Origin: Candidatus Nanoarchaeia archaeon | GTDB taxonomy: Archaea; Nanobdellota; Nanobdellia; Woesearchaeales; UBA525 | Reading direction: 5' to 3' | Assembly: GCA_028279755.1 (NCBI GenBank) | Contig: JANQNB010000011.1 | Span: forward strand, 68,501 to 132,500 | DNA length: 64,000 bases | Part shown: one piece after another, positions 7,945 through 16,411 of the stretch | How positions within the stretch are numbered: position 1 is the first letter of the stretch | Layout of the letters: the number at the start of each line of letters is the position of its first letter | Program-made: the position numbers and the translations under genes | Notes under the pieces: generated by a model | What the model was told of the DNA's origin: nothing | Seen by the model: only the letters and a program-made list of their open reading frames with translations | Database searches by the model: none

Positions 7945-8316
7945 ATGTTGCAACAAGAAGAATTATACGCTCAGAAAGTCGAGCTCTTGCTCGAGATGCA
8001 GAAGAAGAAGTTCCTGACAGAGATAGACGCGCTGCGCGCAGAAGTCGACGCACTGAAAGAAACAGTGGCTGGCTTGAAACGAGCGAGCGTGCAAGCAGCG
8101 CCAGCGCAACCAGCAGTGGCGGTTGCTGCGGCGACAGAAGCGCCTGCACAACCTGCGCCAGTGGAACAGGCAGCTGCAGAGCCAGTAGTCCCTGCTCCAC
8201 CTGAAGCTGCGCCTGTTGAACAAGCGGCACAGCCAACAGCGAAGCCCATCGATCGCAACAACGTCGCGCCGAGCGATGTGAGCATCGAGAAGATCTTCTA
8301 CTTCGGGCAGAAATAA
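7945..8316 (+). CDS. Coiled-coil protein with Ala/Pro-rich linker, third gene of ftsZ operon
   Basis: This is a 123-residue protein of unknown family in three parts: a predicted coiled coil at residues 1-48 (heptads 'LYAQKVELLLEMQ', 'IDALRAEVDALKETVAGL'), a disordered Ala/Pro/Gln-rich stretch at about 50-105, and a compact ending 'DVSIEKIFYFGQK'. The short terminal peptide after a flexible linker resembles the layout of proteins that dock to a partner through a terminal motif. It starts nine bases after the upstream stop. There is no membrane segment. A role in division is suggested only by the operon. Confidence 0.7.
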   Translation: MLQQEELYAQKVELLLEMQKKKFLTEIDALRAEVDALKETVAGLKRASVQAAPAQPAVAVAAATEAPAQPAPVEQAAAEPVVPAPPEAAPVEQAAQPTAKPIDRNNVAPSDVSIEKIFYFGQK

Positions 8317-8343
8317 AGAATGGAAACATGTTTTGAAGTTTTC

Positions 8344-8679
8344 TTATAATCCTGGCCGCTGCGGCGGTACGCCCGGACTCGGTGACGGACTTGGCTGCGG
8401 CTGACTTGGCGGCGCCTGTGGAGGGGGCTGACTCGGTGCTTGAGGCTGCGGTGTCGGTTGCGGGCTTGGCTGCGGCGCAACTTCTTCCTCGTCGTCATCC
8501 TCATCCTCGTCTTCAGCCTGGATATCCTCAGTCTCCGCGTCAAGCTCGTCCTGCGTGATCACGCCCTTCTTGACCAGCAGCTCGATTAACGCACTGATGA
8601 GCACTTGGTTGCTCTCAGCAAGATCTTCAACATCCATGTCTTCTTCGTCATGGACTTCTTCATGCATTTCAGGTTCCAT
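8344..8679 (-). CDS. Acidic, Pro/Gln-rich small protein
   Basis: No family is recognised. Taking the ATG at 8679, which sits after a GGTGAGGTGG ribosome site, gives about 111 residues; the track uses an upstream GTG. The N-terminal half is very acidic with one amphipathic helix ('NQVLISALIELLVKKGVITQDELD'), which resembles the dimerising helix of some regulators. The C-terminal half is a low-complexity Pro/Gln/Ser tail. It lies downstream of the aEF-2 gene on the same strand and convergent to the ftsZ operon. Confidence 0.55.
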   Translation of the reverse strand: MEPEMHEEVHDEEDMDVEDLAESNQVLISALIELLVKKGVITQDELDAETEDIQAEDEDEDDDEEEVAPQPSPQPTPQPQAPSQPPPQAPPSQPQPSPSPSPGVPPQRPGL

Positions 8680-8718
8680 AAGGTCCACCTCACCGATAAT
8701 TGCGAAAATGAAAAGGTT

Positions 8719-10881
8719 TTACTCTTGCTTCAGGCCTTTCCTGTCGCGGATCTGCTTGACGATCTTGCCCTGCAGCTCGTGCGGCAGGAGCTCGAAGTTC
8801 TGGTCGACGACAAAGCTCGAGCCGCGGCCACCGGTCGCTGAACGGAGGTCGCTGCTCATGCCGAACATCTCGCCGACCGGCATCTTACCGATGACAGTCA
8901 CAGACGCGCCTTCCTGCTGCATGTCGAGCAATTGCCCGCGTTTATTGCTGATAAGCTTGCTGATCTCGCCCATGTACTCAGCAGGCGCTTCGAAACGCAA
9001 GGTCTGGATCGGCTCGAACAGGACCGGGCCTGCAAGCCGGTACGCCGCTCTGATACCGTCACGTACTGCAGGATACATCTGCGCCGGACCACGGTGAATC
9101 GCGTCCTCGTGCAGTTTCGCATCCACCAAGCGGACGATGACATTCATGCTCGGCTCGTTCGCAACCGGCCCTTGTTTCATCACGTCCTCGAACATGTCGT
9201 TCACAAGCTCCATGATCTCGCCGATCTGAACGATACCACGCGTGTCGTCGAGGAGCATGTTGCCGTTGAACACGTTCTTGACATTGCGCGCCTCTTTCGT
9301 GTCCATGCCGCACTCGCGGAGAACTTCCCACAAGCCTTCGTCTTTCTTCTTGACACGGCCCTGGTGGATGCGCTTGTCCTTGAACGCTTGCTTCAAGGCG
9401 TCGCTCATCGGCTCGACCGTGAAATACAAGCGGTTGTGCTTGTTCGGCGACTTACCCTCCTGCTGCTCAGGCGTCTTCTTCGTGACGGTTTCACGATAGA
9501 CAACAACAGGCGGGGTCGTCGAGACTTCAACGCCCTTCTCTTTCACGATCCGGTTCTCGATGATCTCGAGATGGAGCTCGCCCATCCCGCTCATGAGATG
9601 CTCGCCGGTCTCCTGGTTGATCTCGACCTTGATGCTCGGATCTTCTTTCCCGACCTGGACAAGCACTTCGATCAGCTTCGGCAGATCGCTTGGCTTCTTC
9701 GCCTCGATCGCTTTGGTAATGACAGGGTCGAACAGGTGGCTGATCTCCTCGAACGGATCCTGCTCGCCGATGGTAACGGTCTCGCCAGGGTACGCGTCCT
9801 TGAGTCCGCCAAGGCCGATGATGTTCCCTGCCGGGACGTTCTCCACGATCTCCTTCTTCGCGCCGTTGTAAATGTACACTTGCTGCGTCCGAACATTCTT
9901 CTTCGCACGGTTCAGCCAGGCCTCGATGCCTTTGTTCATCGTGCCGCTGAACAATCTGCCTGCGGCAATCTCGCCAGCTTGCGGATCGACCACGACCTTG
10001 ATCACGCAAAAAGCGAGCGGTCCGTTCGGATCTCCTTTCAGCAGGCTCTGCCCAAGCGGGCTTTCCAGGTCGCCGTGCCAGATCTTCGGGATACGATACG
10101 CAGCCGATTCCAGAGGATTCGGGTGATGTTTGATCACTGCGTTGAGCAGGACCTCGTGCAACGGAGCCTTCTTGCCCAGTTCCTTCCATGTATCCTGTTC
10201 GTACGCGTCGATGATGTCCTTGAAGCTGATGTTCTTCTCCTGCATGTAGTCGAGGCTCATCGCCCAGTTGTGGAACGCACTGCCGAAGCACACGCTGCCG
10301 TCCTGCACATTAACCTGCCACTTGTCACCGTATTCTTCTTCAGCAATGTCGCTGATCTTCTTGTTCACTTCCGCGATGATCTTCACGAATCGATCCTGCA
10401 TCGCTTCTGGCGTGAGCTTCAGCTCTTTGATGAGTCGATCCACCTTGTTGATGAACAGGATCGGTTTCACTCGTTCCTTCAAGGCCTGCCGCAGCACGGT
10501 CTCGGTCTGGGGCATCATGCCTTCCACAGCACACGAGAGAACGACAGCGCCGTCAACAGCACGCATCGCGCGCGTCACATCACCGCCGAAATCGACGTGG
10601 CCCGGCGTGTCGATCAGGTTGATCAAGTGGTCTTCGCCACCGACGGTGTGCACCATCGAGACGCTTGCCGAGTCGATCGTGATGCCACGCTCTGATTCGT
10701 CGTCGTGGAAATCGAGCACGAGCGCCTTTCCGGCAAGCTCCTCGCTCATCATCCCGGCGCCTGCCAGCAGGTTATCGCTGAGCGTGGTCTTGCCGTGGTC
10801 GATGTGCGCACAGATCGCGATATTTCGAATCCTCTCCGGGTTGCTCATGACTTCCTTGACCCGGTCTACCATCTTTGCCAT
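8719..10881 (-). CDS. fusA: Translation elongation factor aEF-2
   Basis: This is a 720-residue translocation GTPase. The G1 motif 'AHIDHGKTT', G3 'DTPGHVDFGGDV' and G4 'NKVD' are intact, and domain IV contains 'LHEDAIHRGPAQ' around the histidine that is modified to diphthamide in archaea and eukaryotes. Length and domain order are as expected. The ATG at 10881 follows an AGGGTGA site. It is the last large gene of the L7Ae-S28e-L24e-ndk-adk block on the minus strand. Confidence 0.97.
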   Translation of the reverse strand: MAKMVDRVKEVMSNPERIRNIAICAHIDHGKTTLSDNLLAGAGMMSEELAGKALVLDFHDDESERGITIDSASVSMVHTVGGEDHLINLIDTPGHVDFGGDVTRAMRAVDGAVVLSCAVEGMMPQTETVLRQALKERVKPILFINKVDRLIKELKLTPEAMQDRFVKIIAEVNKKISDIAEEEYGDKWQVNVQDGSVCFGSAFHNWAMSLDYMQEKNISFKDIIDAYEQDTWKELGKKAPLHEVLLNAVIKHHPNPLESAAYRIPKIWHGDLESPLGQSLLKGDPNGPLAFCVIKVVVDPQAGEIAAGRLFSGTMNKGIEAWLNRAKKNVRTQQVYIYNGAKKEIVENVPAGNIIGLGGLKDAYPGETVTIGEQDPFEEISHLFDPVITKAIEAKKPSDLPKLIEVLVQVGKEDPSIKVEINQETGEHLMSGMGELHLEIIENRIVKEKGVEVSTTPPVVVYRETVTKKTPEQQEGKSPNKHNRLYFTVEPMSDALKQAFKDKRIHQGRVKKKDEGLWEVLRECGMDTKEARNVKNVFNGNMLLDDTRGIVQIGEIMELVNDMFEDVMKQGPVANEPSMNVIVRLVDAKLHEDAIHRGPAQMYPAVRDGIRAAYRLAGPVLFEPIQTLRFEAPAEYMGEISKLISNKRGQLLDMQQEGASVTVIGKMPVGEMFGMSSDLRSATGGRGSSFVVDQNFELLPHELQGKIVKQIRDRKGLKQE

Positions 10882-10900
10882 GTGTATTCACCCTTGAATC

Positions 10901-11569
10901 TTATTTGATCTCTTCGATCGTTTCGGTTTTCCCCTCGAGGAACTCCTTGATCTTGCCGATCATCTGCTCCTTGATCTCAGTGATCGGCTTGTTGATCACG
11001 ACCTCGACGAGGAGCCCTTCGTTCGTGTAATGATCGATGAGCGGCGCAGTCTTTTCCCGATAGACGTCGAGCCGTTTCTGCACCGCTTCAGGCTTGTCAT
11101 CGTCGCGCTGATAGAGATCGCCGTCGCACTTGTCGCATTGGTTCTCTCGCTTTGGCTTGTTCCCGGTCTTGTGGAAGATCGTGCTGCATTTCTTGCACAC
11201 GATGCGGCCTGACAAGCGCTCGATGATCACTTCGTCGTTCGCTTTGAAGTTGAGCACGTGCGAGATCTCGATGAGCTCGTTGAGTTGCACTGCCTGGTTG
11301 CTGGTCCGCGGAAAGCCGTCGAGGATGAAACCGTTTTCGCAGTCGTCCTTGACGATGCGCGCTTCGATCACTTTCAGCATCTTCTCGTCAGGCACAAGCC
11401 CGCCTTCGTCCATGATGCGCTTGATCTCATTGCCGAGCTCGCTGCCAGTCTTTGCTTCTTCCCGCAACAGGTCACCTGTAGAGATGTGCGGGATCTCGAG
11501 CACGTCAGTGAGCACCTGGGCATACGTACCCTTGCCCACGCCTGGCGATCCTAAAAAGAGGAGTTTCAT
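10901..11569 (-). CDS. adk: Adenylate kinase (zinc-lid type)
   Basis: This 222-residue enzyme interconverts ATP+AMP and 2 ADP. It shows the P-loop 'GSPGVGKGT', the AMP-binding 'DGFPRT' and a long LID domain with two Cys pairs ('CKKC' and 'CDKC') that would bind zinc. The track start at 11602 is too far upstream; the true ATG at 11569 overlaps the ndk stop (ATGA). It therefore belongs with ndk to one transcript, two nucleotide kinases inside a translation operon. Confidence 0.94.
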   Translation of the reverse strand: MKLLFLGSPGVGKGTYAQVLTDVLEIPHISTGDLLREEAKTGSELGNEIKRIMDEGGLVPDEKMLKVIEARIVKDDCENGFILDGFPRTSNQAVQLNELIEISHVLNFKANDEVIIERLSGRIVCKKCSTIFHKTGNKPKRENQCDKCDGDLYQRDDDKPEAVQKRLDVYREKTAPLIDHYTNEGLLVEVVINKPITEIKEQMIGKIKEFLEGKTETIEEIK

Positions 11570-12144
11570 CAGTGCATCACGTTCCAATCCTTGCGCGTCC
11601 ACTTGTGCAGCTCATCTGCGGTGAACCAGAGATTCACTTCGTTCGCTGCTTCGGCTTCTGTGCCTGAGGCGTGGACGAGGTTGCGCACCGGGCGTTGCTT
11701 CTTGTCGCCGATCTCGTACGAGTCGACAGTGAAGTCGCCCCTGATCGTGCCAGGCGGCGCGTTCTTCGCGCTCGCTGTGCCGACAAGCTTCTTGCCGATC
11801 TCGATCGCGTGGAAGCCTTCCCACACCATCGCAACGACCGGTCCCTCAGTCAGGTATGCTTTGAGCCAGCTATTGATCTTGGAGCAGATCTCCTCGTCGC
11901 TCTCGTCGAGCTCGATGCCCTTGGCTTTCCACGCCTTGCGCGTCGTCGCTGCAGTGTTCTTCACCCATTCCTCAGTCATGGGATAATGCTTGACTGCGAG
12001 ATCCTCGCTCGGGTGCACCATCTTCAGGCCGCAGAGCCGCAAGCCCCGCTGCTCGAAGCGCTTGATGATCTCACCCACGAGTCCTCGTTGCACGCCGTCG
12101 TGCTTGACAGCGATGAATGTTTTTTCGAGTAATTCTTCCACCAT
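11569..12144 (-). CDS. ndk: Nucleoside diphosphate kinase
   Basis: This 191-residue enzyme transfers phosphate between nucleoside tri- and diphosphates through a phosphohistidine; the active-site region is 'RNLVHASGTEAEAANEV'. The opening 'TFIAVKHDGVQRGLVGEII' is typical. It is about 40 residues longer than the usual 150, with an insertion near residues 60-95 ('ATTRKAWKAKGIELDESDEE'). I chose the ATG at 12144, after a GGTGGATCAC site; the track extends into L24e sequence. Ndk downstream of L24e is a common archaeal arrangement. Confidence 0.94.
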   Translation of the reverse strand: MVEELLEKTFIAVKHDGVQRGLVGEIIKRFEQRGLRLCGLKMVHPSEDLAVKHYPMTEEWVKNTAATTRKAWKAKGIELDESDEEICSKINSWLKAYLTEGPVVAMVWEGFHAIEIGKKLVGTASAKNAPPGTIRGDFTVDSYEIGDKKQRPVRNLVHASGTEAEAANEVNLWFTADELHKWTRKDWNVMH

Positions 12145-12154
12145 GTGATCCACC

Positions 12155-12409
12155 TCATTTCTTGGCTGGCTTTTTCGTCGTTGCGGTTCCCTTCTTTTCC
12201 TCAGCCGCACGTTTCGCTGCTGCCTGATCTGCCTTTTTCTGCGCACGCGCTTCTGCTGTCCATCGGACATTGCGCGGCTTGCGCTTCAGCTTGAGAAAGT
12301 TCTTCTCGCACTTGCTGTTCAGGAACCACAGGACCTTGCCGTCCTTCTTGACGAACATGATGCCGGTTCCTGGAGGAATGTCCTTGCCGGAAAAGCTGCA
12401 TTTTGGCAT
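12155..12409 (-). CDS. rpl24e: 50S ribosomal protein L24e, zinc ligands partly lost
   Basis: The 84-residue protein matches L24e ('[16 protein letters not shown]', '[16 protein letters not shown]', '[10 protein letters not shown]') with a Lys/Ala-rich tail. The canonical protein has four zinc cysteines (C-x2-C and C-x3-C); here the second is Ser and the third is replaced in 'WFLNSKC', so only two Cys remain and zinc binding is doubtful. The ATG at 12409 follows GGAGGTGA; the track uses an upstream GTG. Confidence 0.93.
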   Translation of the reverse strand: MPKCSFSGKDIPPGTGIMFVKKDGKVLWFLNSKCEKNFLKLKRKPRNVRWTAEARAQKKADQAAAKRAAEEKKGTATTKKPAKK

Positions 12410-12414
12410 GGTGT

Positions 12415-12666
12415 TCACCTCCCGCCGCGGCCAGCTCGGTTGAGCGGCCGGGCCTCGATCTCGGTCTCGCGCAGCATCAGGATGTCGCCGATCTGCACCG
12501 GACCGCGGACGTTGCGTCGGATGATCTTGTTCTCATCACGGCCAGCAAGCACTTTCACACGGACCTGGATCGCTTCGCCGCGTGTTCCTGTGCGGCCGAC
12601 AATTTCCTCGATGCGGCTCGGGACAGCTTCGCTGAACTGGACGCCGCCCTTGCTTTCTTCTGCCAT
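12415..12666 (-). CDS. rps28e: 30S ribosomal protein S28e
   Basis: This is an 83-residue protein with the S28e barrel ('[22 protein letters not shown]'-type core and '[20 protein letters not shown]'), slightly longer at the N-terminus than most. The start is the ATG at 12666 after a GGGTGA site. It lies five bases after the L7Ae stop and five bases before L24e, in the conserved L7Ae-S28e-L24e order. Confidence 0.96.
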   Translation of the reverse strand: MAEESKGGVQFSEAVPSRIEEIVGRTGTRGEAIQVRVKVLAGRDENKIIRRNVRGPVQIGDILMLRETEIEARPLNRAGRGGR

Positions 12667-12671
12667 CAGAT

Positions 12672-12980
12672 TCACCCGAGTCGCTTGATCAGCTCAGCTG
12701 CCTCGCCGAGTTCTGTCACTGCAACAGCGGCTGTGCCGAGCGGCAGGCCTGCAGCAGCGCCGAGTTCTTCCTTCTTCTCGACTTCGATGTACTGCACGTC
12801 CTTCTCCTTGCTCAGGAGCGGAAGGTGCATGATTATCTCCTTCGGCTGCGTGTCTTTCGCCACGATGACGAGCTTTGCCTCGCCTTTCTCGAGCGCTTTC
12901 GTAACCTCGTTGCAGCCCTTGCGGAGCTTCCCTGTCTTCTTGGCCACTTCGATGACCTCATAGACTGATTCATCACTCAT
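12672..12980 (-). CDS. rpl7ae: 50S ribosomal protein L7Ae
   Basis: This 102-residue protein binds kink-turn RNA; in archaea it is part of the ribosome and of box C/D and H/ACA guide particles and RNase P. 'GCNEVTKALEKGEAKLVIVA' is the signature RNA-binding loop. I use the ATG at 12980 (after GGAGGC), not the track start at 13013. It leads the operon; a TATA element (GCTTTATAAACA) lies about 100 bases upstream. Confidence 0.96.
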   Translation of the reverse strand: MSDESVYEVIEVAKKTGKLRKGCNEVTKALEKGEAKLVIVAKDTQPKEIIMHLPLLSKEKDVQYIEVEKKEELGAAAGLPLGTAAVAVTELGEAAELIKRLG

Positions 12981-13154
12981 TTTCAATGCCTCCAGGAACA
13001 GAAGTTCCCTCATTCGGTTCCGAGAAGCGCGCTTCCCGAAACGTCATCAATCATCGGTATGCCTTGCGACTAAAGGGTTGTTTATAAAGCTTTCGTGGAG
13101 GTCTGTTATAAACAAACTCATGGATTTAAGTAAGACGTTTAGTTTCTGATTTGT

Positions 13155-13397
13155 ATGTCAGATCCGAGACGCAGAGGATTACCACCAGTACACACTCAAG
13201 AGACTGGCCCTCCATACGTGTTCATTCGGACAGCAGACGCCAAAAAACTACACCTTTTAGCATTCCCTATTTGTAATCCCGGGGAGCTTGATAGATACAA
13301 ACAGGATGGTTTAGAAACCTGGTCAGGTAACCCCGAGACTGAAAAAGAATTGGGTAATGATGAAGATTATGTTAGAATTATGATCAAAGGGAATTAG
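13155..13397 (+). CDS. Small hypothetical protein
   Basis: This is an 80-residue protein with no family I recognise. It is hydrophilic, with one short hydrophobic strand region ('KKLHLLAFPICNPGEL') and an acidic C-terminus. It lies alone between the divergent L7Ae operon and the ferredoxin gene; TATA-like TTATAAAC occurs about 45 bases upstream. Its third-position bases are more AT-rich than those of its neighbours. It could be real, but coding potential is the only support. Confidence 0.45.
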   Translation: MSDPRRRGLPPVHTQETGPPYVFIRTADAKKLHLLAFPICNPGELDRYKQDGLETWSGNPETEKELGNDEDYVRIMIKGN

Positions 13398-13474
13398 CGC
13401 CCTTCTTTCCAACCCAAAACCTTTAAATACCCCTGTCGTGCATTCTCGCTCATAACGCTCAGAGGTGGATCACA

Positions 13475-13723
13475 ATGGCAAAGAAGTATCGAGTGGTGTT
13501 CAACCGTGAGACCTGCATCGGCGCACTCGCGTGCAACGCCGTGGCTCCTGAAGTATGGGAGCTCGCTGATGACGGCAAGGTCGATCTTAAAGGCGGCACA
13601 AAGCGCGAGGACGGCAAGTTCGAGCTGATCATCGACGAAGCCCAGCTCGGCCAGAATAAAGAAGCTGCGGATTCCTGCCCAGTCTACGCGATCGTCATCG
13701 AAGAGGTTGAAGAAGGCGGCTGA
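13475..13723 (+). CDS. Ferredoxin, three-cysteine type
   Basis: This 82-residue electron carrier has the motif 'CIGALAC' near residue 14 and 'CPVYAIVI' near residue 68. The second Cys of the usual C-x2-C-x2-C is Ala, leaving three ligands, which usually bind a [3Fe-4S] cluster, or a [4Fe-4S] cluster with another ligand. This resembles the small ferredoxins that feed cytochromes P450 and other oxidoreductases. It is preceded by TATA (CTTTAAATA) and a GAGGTGG ribosome site. No partner enzyme is adjacent. Confidence 0.88.
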   Translation: MAKKYRVVFNRETCIGALACNAVAPEVWELADDGKVDLKGGTKREDGKFELIIDEAQLGQNKEAADSCPVYAIVIEEVEEGG

Positions 13724-13761
13724 CCAAATCTTTTTAAATACCCTTTCTAGGTTCTGCAAGC

Positions 13762-15045
13762 ATGGCTGAAGAGATGAGCCAGGAACAGATGCTCGAGCAG
13801 CAAAAGGCGAATTGCATCTTCTGCAAGATCATCAAGGGCGAGATGCCCAGCAAGACGGTCTACGAAGACGACAAGATGGTCGCGATCCTGGACATCAGGC
13901 CAGCAGTGAAAGGCCATTGCCTGGTCATGCTGCGAGAACACTATCCGATCATGCCGCTCATCCCGCCAGAGGAGTTCGCGCACCTCTTCGGCACGACCGC
14001 GGCGTTCTCCGGCGCCTTGCGCGACGGCATGCTCGCGCAACGCTGCACGACCTTTATCGCGAACGGCGCTATTGCCGGGCAGCAGAGCCCGCACTTCCTC
14101 TTCCACATGATCCCGCGAGAAGACGGTGATGGCCTGCAGAAATTCGATATCCCACAGAAAGGTGTGGAGCAGCAGGACATCGTCGGCCTGCTCCAGCAGA
14201 ACCTGAGCGCGATCATGCAGCAGCACTTGCAGAAGACAGGCAAGTCAGCGCTGGGAGCAGCGCCAGCTCCTGGACCGAGTCAACCTCCTCCACCAAACAC
14301 TCCAGAACCTGAGGACGTGCCAAGCCAGCCAGCTGAACAACCAGCTCCGCAGCAGATCCCGGTTGATCGGCTCGCTGCGATCATCGAACAGAATCCTGAA
14401 CTCAAAGCATTGCTGATCAATAATCCTGAGAAGCTCGAAGCGATCGTCGAGCAGAACCCGCAATTTAAGCAGCTCTTTGCCGGCGTGGATCTCAAGAAAC
14501 TCGGACACCAATTGCAGAAGATATACCTGGACAAACAGGAAGCACAAGCATCTGAACCAGAAATGGTCCCTGAGCCCGAACCTTCACCAGAACCAAGTCC
14601 AGAACTTCATGAACCAGAACCTACTCCTGAGTTTGCAGCACCTGAACCAACTCAGCAGAACAACGACGATGTCAAGCCAGCTATGGAAATGACCATGCAG
14701 GAACTCTTCGCGTACATCGACCAGAAGCCGAGACTGCGCAAGCTCATGATCGAAGCGCCGAGCGAGCTGAAACGAATGATTCCTGACAACGACCGGTTAA
14801 GCAAGTTCTTCGCTGGCTGCAACCTCAACGCGATCATCCAGGCCTACCAGGAGCACGCGAAAGCCAACCATGGCGTGCGCGTCACGATGGAGCCGGGCGA
14901 TGCGCCTGTGGAAGAACCTGTCGAGCAAGTACGCAAGCCGAAAGGCCCGTCGCGGGAACAGAGCCAGGACGCCTGGGATGAAGTCCGGGGCATGGACGAA
15001 ACCAGGAGGAAGCACCTCGACCGGATCGGGAGGCTGTTCAAATGA
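13762..15045 (+). CDS. HIT-domain protein with degenerate active site and repeated helical C-terminus
   Basis: Residues about 15-130 form a HIT domain ('CIFCKIIKGEMPSKTVYEDD', 'DIRPAVKGHCLVM'). The catalytic H-x-H-x-H motif reads 'HFLFH': the middle His, the nucleophile, is Leu. The rest of the 427 residues is a Pro/Glu-rich linker region with two copies of a helical module, 'ELKALLINNPEKLEAIVEQN..FKQLFAG' and 'LRKLMIEAPSELKRMIPDND..SKFFAG'. It is leaderless, with TATA (TTTTTAAATA) about 28 bases before the ATG, and its stop overlaps the next gene by four bases. I infer a binding rather than hydrolytic role. Confidence 0.8.
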   Translation: MAEEMSQEQMLEQQKANCIFCKIIKGEMPSKTVYEDDKMVAILDIRPAVKGHCLVMLREHYPIMPLIPPEEFAHLFGTTAAFSGALRDGMLAQRCTTFIANGAIAGQQSPHFLFHMIPREDGDGLQKFDIPQKGVEQQDIVGLLQQNLSAIMQQHLQKTGKSALGAAPAPGPSQPPPPNTPEPEDVPSQPAEQPAPQQIPVDRLAAIIEQNPELKALLINNPEKLEAIVEQNPQFKQLFAGVDLKKLGHQLQKIYLDKQEAQASEPEMVPEPEPSPEPSPELHEPEPTPEFAAPEPTQQNNDDVKPAMEMTMQELFAYIDQKPRLRKLMIEAPSELKRMIPDNDRLSKFFAGCNLNAIIQAYQEHAKANHGVRVTMEPGDAPVEEPVEQVRKPKGPSREQSQDAWDEVRGMDETRRKHLDRIGRLFK

Positions 15046-15533
15046 CCGTGCTCTACGAAGACAAGGTGGCGCGCGCACTTCTAGCAGAGAATGCGGCAGC
15101 GCACGGTCACGTGCTCGTGCAGCCAGTGAAAGAGGCGCGCAAGCTGAGCGATCTGAGCAAGGACGAGAGCGAGCATTTCTTTCTCGTGGCGAGCTACACC
15201 GCAGCCATCCTGTTCCAAGGCCTGCAGGCCGAGGGTACGAACATCATCATCAACGAGGAAGAAGAGCAATTGACCGCGCATGTCATCGCGCGCAAGAGCG
15301 ACGACGGCCTTGACTTCCAATGGGATCCCCAGGAGATCGAGGAAGGCGTCATGACCGAAGTGCAGGACCGGATCAAGGACAAGACCTTCATGCTGGGAAA
15401 AACATCAGAGGAAATACCAAAGGATGACAAGCCTCAGGATGGTGATCGTCCAGATGACGCTCCGAAAGATGAGATCAAACAAGCTGAGGAAGAGGAGAAT
15501 TACCTGATCAAGCAGCTCATACGCACGCCTTAG
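15042..15533 (+). CDS. Second HIT-like protein, catalytic histidines missing
   Basis: This is a 163-residue protein whose first 100 residues follow the HIT fold: 'YEDKVARALLAENAAAHGHVLVQPV' parallels the substrate strand, and the C-terminal motif strand reads 'EQLTAHVIARKSDDGLDF'. Of the three histidines only the last remains. The C-terminal 50 residues are acidic and probably disordered. It overlaps the upstream HIT gene by ATGA, and HIT proteins are dimers, so the two may form a heterodimeric pseudo-enzyme. The stop overlaps the convergent prepilin peptidase gene by four bases. Confidence 0.68.
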   Translation: MTVLYEDKVARALLAENAAAHGHVLVQPVKEARKLSDLSKDESEHFFLVASYTAAILFQGLQAEGTNIIINEEEEQLTAHVIARKSDDGLDFQWDPQEIEEGVMTEVQDRIKDKTFMLGKTSEEIPKDDKPQDGDRPDDAPKDEIKQAEEEENYLIKQLIRTP

Positions 15534-16369
15534 AGCAGCGCGTACACATACGGACCGACAAACCAGAGAAGGAGATAGCCGATCAGGAAGCTCGGCACGA
15601 ACGGGATGCCTTCTTTCACCATGACTTTCTTGACTTTGAGTTTCTTCAGCTGTGCGATCTGCGCTTTCGTGATACCCAGGTCCTTGGGCCCGCAGATGTG
15701 CTTGCCGCGCACTTTGACTTCTTCATTGATCCAGTCGCCTTCTGTTAATTTGCTGACTGGATAGGACTTGATCAGGATGCCCTGTTCGACTGCTTTGACA
15801 AAGATCCAGGCGTAGAACAGGCCGTAGATCGCGATCACGAGGAGGATGAGAAGGGCCTTCTCAGCCATGGGCGCGAGCAGGATGAGCACCAGGAGGAGAA
15901 AGCAGGACGCGAGGACGATGATGCGCAGCCGCTTCACTCTGGGCTCTCGGATCAGCGCGACAAAGCGTTGTTTGAATGCCTTCCTGTGCTTGATGACGAG
16001 CACGAGTGTGTACAGCAGGCCGTAGGCTGCTCCTGCGAAGAGCATGAAGATGAGGAAGAGGATTGCGTCCCAGTTGCCGAAGCCCAGACCGAGCAGGGCG
16101 CCGAGGCCGAAGAGCAGCTTTGAGTCAGCACCGCCCCACTGCCCGGTGTAGAAAAGCAGGAGTCCAAGCGCGAGCATCACGCCAAGACCGATACCCATCT
16201 GCGCAAGCGGCAGCCAGTCCCATTGCACGATCGCGGCGATGGTCGGATAGGCGATGCCGAAAAGGAGCAGGCCATAACTGAGCAGGTCAGGCACTTCCCG
16301 CGTGCGCAAGTCATGCCACGACGCTGCAGCAAGGAAGAGCGTGCCGACGACAAGCGCGATATACTCCAT
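15530..16369 (-). CDS. Archaeal prepilin peptidase (A24, PibD/FlaK type)
   Basis: This is a 279-residue membrane protease that removes class III signal peptides from pilins and archaellins. The two catalytic aspartates are visible in 'SWHDLRTREVPD' (residue 20) and 'GQWGGADSKLLFGLG' (the GxGD-like site). About eight membrane segments are present, and a cytoplasmic loop near residues 200-245 carries a hydrophilic insertion. A likely substrate, a type IV pilin-like protein, is encoded at 36370-36858. Confidence 0.9.
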   Translation of the reverse strand: MEYIALVVGTLFLAAASWHDLRTREVPDLLSYGLLLFGIAYPTIAAIVQWDWLPLAQMGIGLGVMLALGLLLFYTGQWGGADSKLLFGLGALLGLGFGNWDAILFLIFMLFAGAAYGLLYTLVLVIKHRKAFKQRFVALIREPRVKRLRIIVLASCFLLLVLILLAPMAEKALLILLVIAIYGLFYAWIFVKAVEQGILIKSYPVSKLTEGDWINEEVKVRGKHICGPKDLGITKAQIAQLKKLKVKKVMVKEGIPFVPSFLIGYLLLWFVGPYVYALL

Positions 16370-16411
16370 CGCTCTGCATGACGCGAGAAGTCTTAATAAA
16401 ACTATTGACTG

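Noticed and set aside
8932-10695. 587-residue ORF opposite aEF-2
   Set aside because: It is antisense to a certain elongation factor gene and has a composition typical of a shadow frame; no family resemblance.
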